Source of the DNA: Goniomonas avonlea
Lineage: Eukaryota > Cryptophyceae > Goniomonadida > Goniomonadaceae
NCBI GenBank assembly: GCA_003573635.1
Contig: QUTJ01031493.1
Span: 1 to 12,201 of the forward strand
DNA: 12,201 nt
Reading direction: 5' to 3'
Part shown: one piece after another, positions 1 through 7,080 of the stretch
How positions within the stretch are numbered: the stretch's first letter is position 1
Layout: each line of letters opens with the position of its first letter
Notes under the pieces: model-generated
What the model saw: only the letters and a program-made list of their open reading frames with translations
What the model was told of the DNA's origin: nothing
Databases searched by the model: none
Position numbers and translations under genes: made by a program

Positions 1-60
1 GCTTTTCCGAGGTTTTGACCGTGACACAGGCACCTGGCAACCAAGAAAACCAAGAGTGCC

Positions 61-1011
61 ATGAAGGGGCTTCTCCTCATGCTCCTTTTGGGGAGTGCAG
101 TGCTGTGTGCCGCTGTCGCCACTGAGAAAGAGGAGGCTTGGCTCTTCGATGATTCCGATGAGGACCCGTTTGAGGACGAAGAGGACCCTGAGGATTCTGA
201 ACTCGAACAGAGCGACGACGATGACACCGGTGACGAAAGTGCCGAGGACGATGAATCGGAGGATTCAGACCTTGAGGAACAGCAGCACACAGAGTCCCGA
301 ATGGTTCAGGCCTCAGACATCGCTGAGTTGAAAAATCAGATCAACCGTGCTCGGTCCCTGCTTTCAAAGCGCAAGCAGGAAGTCCTGGCCGCTGATGGGG
401 ATTACCAGGACACCCTTGACGCCAGGATCGAAACCGGTGAGCTCGAGGAGGATGAAGCCAGAGATCTGGCCCAGAAACACCATGCGAAGACCCGGAAGAC
501 CCTTGATTCAATTAAGCAGCAACTCGTCTCCGTCTCGGATCTGGAGCAGCAGCTGGTCTCGCTGCGAAGCCGCTTGGCCCAGCAGGGTTCCAAGGACACG
601 GCCGAGACCGAGGCAAAGAAAAAGGAGCTTCAACGGGGGTTGGATTCCCTCAAACAAAAGTTCGTCCACGCCGAGAAAGTACTCAAGAGCCGCATCAAGC
701 AGTCCGCCGTTTTTCAGGGAGCGCGCATCATGGCAAAGAAGGTGAACAAGCTCTTCAAGGCTGAAACCAAAAAGATCGCCAAAAAGTTCAAGAAGGATTC
801 CCCCGAGTATAGGGCGGAGAAGACCAAGGCTGCCAACAAGATCAAGAACACGGCAGCGTACAAGAGCCACGCGAGGCTCGTGAACACAGCCCGCAACATG
901 TACCACACTGCTGCTCACCAGCTGGCAACCTCGTATCAGAGCCAGCAGAAGCAATTGGTTCGAAACGTCATGGGCAAGCACAAAAAGAAGGCCAATGGAA
1001 AGAAGGAATAA
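61..1011 (+). CDS. Secreted/luminal acidic coiled-coil protein, family not recognised
   Basis: Uninterrupted frame of 316 codons ending in TAA. The ATG at 61 is the first in frame after an in-frame TGA at 16-18. Residues 1-20 form a classic signal peptide: Lys at position 3, a Leu-rich core, then small residues around an A-V-A-T cleavage-like site. Residues about 24-75 are almost all Asp, Glu and Ser. Residues about 85-215 are heptad-like and should form a coiled coil. Residues 215-316 are strongly basic and end in a Lys-rich tail. The charge is therefore split, acid at one end and base at the other. There is no transmembrane helix after the signal and no KDEL/HDEL ending. I do not recognise the family. 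By inference it enters the ER and is secreted or kept in a compartment; the acidic stretch could bind calcium or a basic partner. It is the only clearly coding gene here without an intron. Confidence 0.75.
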   Translation: MKGLLLMLLLGSAVLCAAVATEKEEAWLFDDSDEDPFEDEEDPEDSELEQSDDDDTGDESAEDDESEDSDLEEQQHTESRMVQASDIAELKNQINRARSLLSKRKQEVLAADGDYQDTLDARIETGELEEDEARDLAQKHHAKTRKTLDSIKQQLVSVSDLEQQLVSLRSRLAQQGSKDTAETEAKKKELQRGLDSLKQKFVHAEKVLKSRIKQSAVFQGARIMAKKVNKLFKAETKKIAKKFKKDSPEYRAEKTKAANKIKNTAAYKSHARLVNTARNMYHTAAHQLATSYQSQQKQLVRNVMGKHKKKANGKKE

Positions 1012-1394
1012 GCCGTCGGGAAACCCCGTGTCGTCTTTTGATGAATCTCGGGTCCCTCACTTGTCTGTGCCATGCCTTTTGTATCTTCCATTTCCCATTT
1101 TACCCCATCCCTACCTTGATTTTGTCCCCTCGATGTGGCATACGATCGAAATTCCAGTGGAGATGAGGACCTTTTTCCATCGCGGTCACATCACAGCCCT
1201 TGCAAACTGTTGTCTCAGGCACCACACCGCTGTACATCAGTTCCATCACCCAGTCACTGCATTCGCTGATTTGCGCTCAAGGCACTCGCGTCTGGCGATC
1301 AACCTGGCAGCATGAATCAAACGAAACGAACACATAATATGCCAGACACTCAATAAGCGTTTAATCAAACACGCGCGCAATCGAGGACATCTGC
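1012..1394. other. Gene-free stretch between two convergent genes
   Basis: Lies between the stop of the secreted protein gene and the stop of the minus-strand PH gene. A frame of about 100 codons is open on the plus strand but its translation has no recognisable domain and it starts inside the upstream gene. The stretch most likely holds the two facing 3' UTRs. I see no RNA gene or repeat in it. Confidence 0.6.
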
Positions 1395-2962
1395 TCAAGC
1401 AAAACTAAGCCTCGATTTGGTTTCGCATTTCTTGATGAGGCCATCCTCGATCCAGAGTGTTTGCGTAATGGGAAAGGGGAACACGAGCTTGAAGAAGATT
1501 CCTGTGAGCGAGGTCACACAAAGGATTCCGCACGCGCGCGCGCACACACAGGCAGGCAGGAGGTACGAGCTGTGGGGAGGAGCAAGGAGGAGTGGCAGCA
1601 GGAGGGTTGGAGATCAGGTGGGAGAAGGCAAGACAGGAAGGACAGACCGCAAGGACTGGAGGAGAAAGGGGACAGTCGAGCTGAGAGAATGAAAAGGACG
1701 GATGGCACACCTGTCCGGGTGATTTGCTTGCCAGGCACAAGAACCACCCAAGGGTTGTACCTAACGTGAACTGTGAGTCCCGTGGACGACGGCGTGCACA
1801 GGAATAACAGCAGAAATGCAGACAGGGTCACAACTGAACGCACTTGGGGGTGATCGACGGCACCGTGTTCTGCCTGCGAGAAGTCAATCAAAACAATTAT
1901 GGGGACCAAGTGATTGAGGGGGGGCGGGGCAACGTCGAGTGTTTCGTTCGGGGACGCACTTGAAAAATTTGAGAATTTCCGCACGGCCCTTCGGGTGGTC
2001 AAACTTTGGAGTTGTCAGTTCGCCATCCTCAGCGAAGAACTGGACCGCCGCTTCGTCATCACCTTTCAACCGAGCATCAAAGCACTTATCGGCAATGATT
2101 ATGGCCTCGTCGATAATTCCTTTTGCCGCCTGGTCGCTCAGTGAGTCCTGAGTCGGTCGCAGCAAGTTCACTGACGTTATCTGCCGCAGCAGCAGCCACG
2201 CGTGCGGCATCTGGAGCTCTGAAAGAGGAGAATGTGAAGCAAGCAACTTGCGACTCAACTGACGTACCCTTCAGCCGGCGCCATCGAAGCCCTTTGGCTG
2301 GCCATGAACTTGGCAATAGCCTCAGCCGAGAGCGATTCAAGCCAATCATCAGTCTCACTCTTGGTTTCTCCAACAAACACAAACTTGGTACCGCCGCAAA
2401 TCCGAAGGACGATCAAGGCATCCTTCCCCTGTCGGAGATTGGTCGCACGACGAACTTCGCACTCCGTGACGTCGATTTTGGCCCAGAGGGTGTCCTGAGA
2501 ATCATCCAAGTAGGACTCAAGGAAGGCTCCTCGCAACAAGAAGTATCTCCGTAGCAATTCTCTTGTTTTAGGGTGCTCATACAACAACCAGCCCACCTTG
2601 CGCGGTCGCATGTGGGTGGAGAGCGCGTCAAGATGGACCGCGGCAGCCGCAAGCACGCTCATCCAGTCTGAGACCGGCTGAGCGTGATCACCAGACTCAA
2701 TAGCCAAAACGAACTTGGTTCGAGGACCTCCTTCCTCAGGCGCGCCCAGATTGACACGAAAAGCCTCCGGGTGTGCTTCTCGCTTTTTCTTTAGGAGAGA
2801 CAAATCGCAGCGGAAGAGAGACATTTTCTCGACAGGCTCACCGCCCTCTGAGGTGGCGAAACAAATATCATTGCCGACTACAGTGCACCAGAACCGATCC
2901 CAGGTTTTAGCTGGCGTCTCCCGATGAACCCAACCGCGAATCGTTGCTTCGGCTTCGGCCAT
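1395..2962 (-). CDS. Tandem PH domain protein with C-terminal NTF2/SnoaL-like domain
   Basis: Read on the minus strand. Exon 1 is 2268-2962 (231 aa from ATG 2962, chosen because the PH fold starts right after it; an ATG 105 nt upstream adds only a non-conserved leader). It holds two PH-like domains, about residues 6-110 (G-W-V-H, then W-D-R-F-W, closing helix with D-W-M) and 118-222 (G-W-L-L, then R-R-Y-F-L-L, closing helix with D-D-W-L). A 49-nt intron (GTACGT..TTTCAG, 2219-2267) leads to exon 2 (1960-2218), with the NTF2/SnoaL-like helix '[20 protein letters not shown]' and 'FFAEDGEL'. Further exons 1844-1873, 1711-1760 and 1395-1501 end in '[13 protein letters not shown]', the usual closing strand of that fold. 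Exon 2 needs a one-base skip near 2147, or the weaker intron 2211-2263, to stay in frame. The 1844-1873 and 1711-1760 junctions are least certain. Likely binds phosphoinositide or protein at membranes. Confidence 0.65.
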
Positions 2963-3162
2963 GTTCGCCGGCGAAAATTGGAGCCCGCTTGCTTGAGAAT
3001 TCGGATATTTGCTATTTTCGTGTGTCTCTTTCATTTTATGAGCAGCTTTTTGTATGGTCTGGATCAAAGAGCGATCCTCTGGAAGCTACTACGGTAGTCT
3101 ACTACATTTACTGTGCCAAGCACGCGAGTGTGCACTTGGCACCAAAGTGTGCAAGCCGCAGC
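2963..3162. promoter_or_regulatory. Shared divergent promoter region of the PH gene and GPN1
   Basis: Only 200 bases separate the start codons of the minus-strand PH gene (2962) and plus-strand GPN1 (3163), so both promoters must lie here or inside the genes. A perfect 12-bp palindrome, TTCGCCGGCGAA, sits at 2964-2975, directly against the PH gene ATG; it resembles the core of E2F-type sites, but that reading is inference. No clear TATA box was seen. Confidence 0.4.
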
Positions 3163-4972
3163 ATGGCGGAACAATCCTCGCCTCCTGTAGACTGCAAAAG
3201 CGATCCTCCTCTGACGGGGGATGGCACTGGCAGCGCCTCACCTCCGCATGAACCTGTGGTGATGATTGTTCTGGGAATGGCCGGGAGCGGCAAGACGACT
3301 CTGATGCAGAGGTTGATTTCACATTTGAATCAGAAACAGACCCCATGCTACTCCATCAATCTTGATCCTGCTGTTGGACCACTTCCTTTTGGTTGCAACA
3401 TTGATATTCGGGACACTGTTAACTACAAAGAAGTCATGAAGCAGTATTCATTGGGCCCGAACGGTGGAATCTTGACATCGTTGAACCTGTTTGCCACGCG
3501 TTTTGATCAAGTTCTTGGTTTCGTGGAAAAGCGTGCGCCGTCCGTTGAATACGTTTGCGTGGACTCTCCAGGCCAGATTGAAATTTTTACGTGGTCAGCG
3601 TCTGGAGCAATCATCACGGAGGCTCTCGCCTCCTCCTTACCCACGATGATTGTATGTTCTGCCTTTTCTGGCCGGGGGTCCTTCTGACCCGCATTCAGCT
3701 GTATGTTATTGATACACCGCGCACCACTCGACCGTCGACCTTTATGAGCAATATGCTGTACGCTTGCAGGTGCCGTGCCTTTCTTGTTTGGCCGTGTTGT
3801 AACAAGGTGTGTGCAGCATCATGTACAAAATGCGGCTCCCGTTTTTGCTGGTGTTCAACAAGACTGATGTTGCTCCTCACGATTTTGCTGTTAACTGGAT
3901 GAACGACTACGAAGCCTTTCAGGTGAGAGTTCAGTGCTTGGAGCTCAAAGCCCAGATTCTGAGCCTGAGATCTCGCAGACTGCTGTGGCAGAGGACGAAA
4001 GTTACTCTGGAACTCTTGCTCGCAGCATGGGCCTGGTTTTGGACGAATTCTATGCCAGCCTCCGGGTCTGCGGCGTGTCTGCGGTCACTGGAGAGGGAAT
4101 TGATGATTTGTTCCGCCAAGTTGGCGAGTGCAAAAAAGAATTTGTGGAGTGAGTGACACGTTCAGTCTTTCACTCTCCCATTGCGCTCGCGTCGGGATCT
4201 TCATAGATTTTTGGCAACAGATTCCGAACTGGATTCCCTTGGAGAGAGCTGTGCGTTAGATTTGGTCACTTTCTAAGCATTATTTTGGCTAGCTGACTAA
4301 TCGATCTGTGCTGGGATAGACTCAATTGTTGTCTGTTCAACCTGCCAGCGATCATGGACATGTTGTAGCGATCGTCCAATCTAACTCTGGCATGCCGCTC
4401 AACTCTACTGACAGTGTGTACCGCCCGGATATGGAACGGAGGCGAGCAGAGATGGAAAAGAAACAAATATCTCAACGCGGCGCCGCTTCTGGGAGCCTCG
4501 AGGCACGCCTGCGTGCAACTCATGGCTTGGACGTCGTCAGTGGCGATGGTGCGGTTCAGAACTCCTGACACCCCCCCCCCCCACTCACCCATCGCTTGCC
4601 ACCTTTCCTCAATGTGTCTGTCTGTCCGTCTCTCTGTCCTCTGACTCTGCCCCTCCCCGTCCACTCTCCCTGACTGTGTTTGTCTCTGTTCCTGTCTCCT
4701 TTTCCCCCCGCACTCGGTCCCTCCGATCTGAAGTTTCAAGGGCGAGATGAGGTTTGATCCAGAGACACCAACAACTTGGAGCAGGCGGGCGCGGTCAGTT
4801 TGTGGGACACCATGACGAAGATCTCGGCGAACGACTGGAGGAGGGAGACAGCGAGGACTCTGGCTCGGAGGAGGAAGACAGTGAGTTGCCTTTTTTCACA
4901 GTTACAGCTCATGCCTCTCAAGGAATCTCGCCTCCACCGGTGTTGGGGGAGTCACCAGTAGACAACAGGCAG

Positions 4973-5051
<79 letters not shown>

Positions 5052-5335
5052 ACATATGTGCACAACATACACACGCGCGTGACACACGCGTGCGCGCAGA
5101 GGGACACCAATACAGATATAGGCAGGCAGACCCCCCCCCCCCCTCCTCTCTGTGTAGACTGACGTTGACTTTCCCAGACTGGGCTGCGGTGGAGGAAGCC
5201 GAGAGATACGAAATGTCGAAGATGCACCGGGAGCTCGCAGCGGCCTCGCGTGCGGGGACGTCACTGGACGAGGTCGAGGAGCAGCTCGCCGATATTGCCG
5301 TGACAGAGCCATCAGAGATGGACCAGCTTGATTGA
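3163..5335 (+). CDS. GPN1: GPN-loop GTPase 1 (GPN1/XAB1/Npa3 type)
   Basis: GPN1 is a cytosolic GTPase needed for RNA polymerase II assembly and nuclear import. Start ATG 3163 has A at -3 and G at +4. Exons: 3163-3651, 3699-3769, 3817-3922, 3979-4148, then from 4415. Visible motifs: P-loop GMAGSGKT (38-45), the defining Gly-Pro-Asn loop (98-100), DSPGQIE (134-140), NKTD (201-204) and the SAVTG G5 motif. 'FTWSASG' and '[16 protein letters not shown]' mark it as GPN1 rather than GPN2/3. The first three introns are 47, 47 and 56 nt; the fourth, 4149-4414, is 266 nt. The frame from 4415 meets TGA at 4566-4568, giving 329 aa. I prefer splicing on (for example donor 4549, acceptor near 4750) to an acidic exon ending at 4880 and, over a 297-nt intron, to 5178-5335. 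The acidic exon has no ATG of its own, and GPN1 proteins usually end in an acidic tail. The GTPase is certain; the tail is moderately so. Confidence 0.85.
4571..4582 (+). repeat. C12 homopolymer
   Basis: Twelve C in a row, three bases after the TGA at 4566-4568, at the head of a roughly 150-base C/T-rich run (to about 4725). On the sense strand of GPN1 this looks like an over-long polypyrimidine tract of an intron between the exon starting at 4415 and the acidic exon ending at 4880. Confidence 0.9.
4974..5050 (+). repeat. (CA)n microsatellite, about 38 copies
   Basis: Unbroken CA dinucleotides for 77 bases, followed to about 5099 by further alternating purine-pyrimidine sequence including CGCGCG-type steps. 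It lies inside the 297-nt intron 4881-5177 proposed for GPN1. Such runs are Z-DNA prone and length-variable, so the exact count in the assembly may be unreliable. Confidence 0.97.
5131..5143 (+). repeat. C13 homopolymer in the GPN1 intron
   Basis: Thirteen C followed by TCCTCTCT, 34 bases before the proposed acceptor TTTCCCAG at 5170-5177. It is on the sense strand, as at 4571-4582, and fits an exaggerated polypyrimidine tract. Confidence 0.9.
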
Positions 5336-5426
5336 TGGACAGAGGCCTTCTTGATTTGACGCGCGTGTTCTCGCGTGCTCGCTAATCTTGGATATTGTCT
5401 CGCGATGCGTGTCAAACTCCGAGACG

Positions 5427-5878
5427 ATGTATGAGCATGATCTCGCCAATATTTCGGTATCGCACCCATCAGAGATGGGCTCGTTCGATGTGACACTGCT
5501 GTAGTGTTTTCAACTCCGGAGAAATTTAGAGCCCGTAGCTGTCCGAACGAGTCTCATCCTTTGGTGAGGTCGGATCCGCCCGAGGGAACGACCTGCGCGT
5601 GATCGCTCCTGCGGCCTTTCCACTGTCATATCGAGAGCCCGACCTTGAAAGCGTTGTGCTTGTGTGTACCCATTGCGCATACGGCCATCCTTGCCATTGC
5701 CTTCGGAATCCGTCGACATAAACCTTATATGCTCACGCGTTGTTTCTTGCAGACGTTATCCAAGAGTATCCCTCTCTCACGATGGTGGAGTGGGAGCAGG
5801 TACCGCATGTTAGTTTATTACTTAGATGTTCCAGTGACACTTGAGAAAAAGTGCGAGGTCCAGCATTGTGCCGTTTGA
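5427..5878 (+). CDS. Possible small spliced gene, or remnant, downstream of GPN1
   Basis: No family recognised. One consistent model starts at ATG 5427 and reads 'MYEHDLANISVSHPSEMG' up to GAT 5489. It crosses a 49-nt intron (GTGACACTGC..CCCGTAG, 5490-5538) into an open exon (5539 to about 5665) containing 'NDLRVIAPAAFPLSYREPD'. It then crosses an 87- or 91-nt intron ending TTTCTTGCAG at 5752 into a last exon. Depending on the donor (5666 or 5662), that exon reads 'VIQEYPSLTMVEWEQ' and stops at 5844, or takes another frame and stops at 5876-5878. The translations look coding-like, but I have no family match to confirm them. The first exon resembles the final exon of GPN1, so this could also be decayed duplicate material or an alternative GPN1 3' end. 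It would finish just before the stop of convergent BLOC1S6. Confidence 0.3.
5442..5489 (+). repeat. Degenerate copy of the GPN1 terminal exon end
   Basis: Aligns without gaps to 5285-5332, the last 48 sense bases of GPN1: 35 of 48 bases match by eye, including 13 identical (CCATCAGAGATGG). The peptides are also alike: [12 protein letters not shown] in the first copy and LANISVSHPSEM in the second, in matching frame. Confidence 0.65.
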
Positions 5879-5885
5879 GGAGCCT

Positions 5886-6699
5886 TCACGAGGAGCCATC
5901 GCTAGGATCTGACTCAGCTCGTGCCGGAGCTGGCGAACCACCTGTAGCGGGAGCAGGGCGAGACTTTGGTCTCTCTTGAACAGGAGACGCCGGGGCTTGT
6001 GCTGATTTGCTTCTATACAGCTGCTGCTGCAACTCGCTGGAGGGTTGGGCAAGGAGCTTGCGCTCCTGGCAAGGTGTCAACTTGTGTGGATCACACCCAA
6101 CAAGCGCGGAGTCTAAACATACCCGCTCTTGTTCTGCCTGCAATTTTCGGGCAAGTGCGTTGGCCTCTTGCTGCTTCTTTTGTTGCAGCTTCATTGCTTG
6201 CTTGTTCATCCGCTCGACCTGTTCGATGTTACCAGGGCTGCCCGGAACAACAACAGGCAACCTTATCGGCAATCGCATCCATTTCATCACGCAACTGTCG
6301 CAACTTCAATTGGTACGCGGGAACCTGTGCCAACTGGCAGCATCCTTTAGTCGTGTTCAAAGAAAATGAGCCACCCACGGTTTGGGCCACTTCTGCCATA
6401 TGCGGCAAGCTCATCAACTTCTGATCCTCTGTTTGTACTTCAGCAAGCAGGGCTTTCTGACTTTGACTGCAGACAAGTCAGGAAACACAATCAGTTGGAA
6501 GAAGCCACCTGAGGTCCTTGAGATAATTTGCAAGCTGCGCAGAGAGAGGCTGCAAGAGACCCAGAGTCCCGTCAGTCAAGTTGTCCACTGTCCCATCTGG
6601 AATATTGTACATGCTACTTTCCATTAACTCCGCGACGACTGCTCGCTGTGGGCTCGCACCCTCACCATTATTTTCAGGCAAGGTGGCCTCTGCGCTCAT
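5886..6699 (-). CDS. BLOC1S6: BLOC-1 complex subunit 6 (pallidin)
   Basis: Pallidin is a coiled-coil subunit of BLOC-1, which works with endosomal sorting in making lysosome-related organelles. Five minus-strand exons: 6509-6699, 6379-6466, 6262-6324, 6123-6218 and 5886-6065, giving 205 aa. The introns are 42, 54, 43 and 57 nt, all GT-AG, and frame is kept at every junction. The spliced protein has the family pattern in order: 'LTDGTLGLLQPL' then 'YLKDL' and 'SQSQKALLAEVQ' (about 41-75), 'VPAYQLKLRQLRDEMDAIADK' split over two strings here at residues 94-114, and the Lys/Gln-rich helix 'MNKQAMKLQQKKQQE' (about 118-132). A Pro/Ala/Ser-rich tail (about 160-205) is not conserved. Human pallidin is about 172 aa, so this one is slightly longer. 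Start ATG 6699 is the first in its exon. It faces its divergent neighbour at 7081. Confidence 0.85.
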
Positions 6700-6760
6700 G
6701 ATGAGCCTACTGTATGCTGGGGGACAGTCTAGCGAGGTTCGTGAGCTGCGTACATATGTA

Positions 6761-6771
6761 CCTTATTTATA
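6761..6771 (-). promoter_or_regulatory. TATA-box-like element upstream of BLOC1S6
   Basis: Minus strand reads TATAAATAAGG, 62-72 bases before the BLOC1S6 ATG at 6699. The match to the TATA consensus and its position fit a core promoter, but no transcription start is known. Confidence 0.4.
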
Positions 6772-6948
6772 CGCGACGTCGTGAGTCGTGACAACAATCA
6801 TGATTGAATAGGAATTGGTGAGCGACACTTTGTCGATTCACTTGTCGAATGGACTGACTCTCTTGACTAGCGGGATCGGATCAAGCCCGATTTGCCGAAA
6901 CCCATTGCCCACCTTGCCCACGGTGGTTCAGTGTTAGAAGGAAATCGG

Positions 6949-6977
6949 TTATTAATATTGTTAATAATAATAATAAT
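6949..6977. repeat. AT-only inverted repeat running into (TAA)n
   Basis: Arms TTATTAA (6949-6955) and TTAATAA (6961-6967) with a 5-base loop, continuing into about five TAA units. It stands out from the GC-balanced surroundings and lies 104-132 bases before the next plus-strand ATG. Confidence 0.6.
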
Positions 6978-7080
6978 AGTGCACGATTTTATTATGTAGC
7001 GGTTGCTAATCTCAGTTTCGGAATTTCCTTGGCGGTGGTGCGCCACACAGAGTCAGACACCTCCAAAGAGAGAGATCCAC

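Larger units (their letters stand above)
6700..7080. promoter_or_regulatory. Divergent intergenic region between BLOC1S6 and the membrane-anchored protein gene
   Basis: 381 bases with no credible gene. It holds a TATA-like site for BLOC1S6, a perfect 12-bp palindrome CAATCATGATTG at 6795-6806, a palindromic TACATATGTA at 6751-6760 and an AT-rich inverted repeat at 6949-6967. Both genes' promoters must be here. Confidence 0.45.

Noticed and set aside
508-981. 157-codon frame on the minus strand
   Set aside because: Antisense shadow of the secreted protein gene; the Leu-rich translation mirrors the Lys/Glu codons of the real gene.
995-1315. 106-codon frame after the secreted protein gene
   Set aside because: Begins inside the upstream gene, has biased composition and no domain; it lies in the convergent 3' UTR space.
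4754-5335. A single continuous protein read through the (CA)n repeat as a His-Thr repeat
   Set aside because: The poly His-Thr stretch is only the repeat translated; GTGAGT at 4881 and TTTCCCAG at 5170-5177 mark an intron, and splicing joins two sensible acidic/helical segments.
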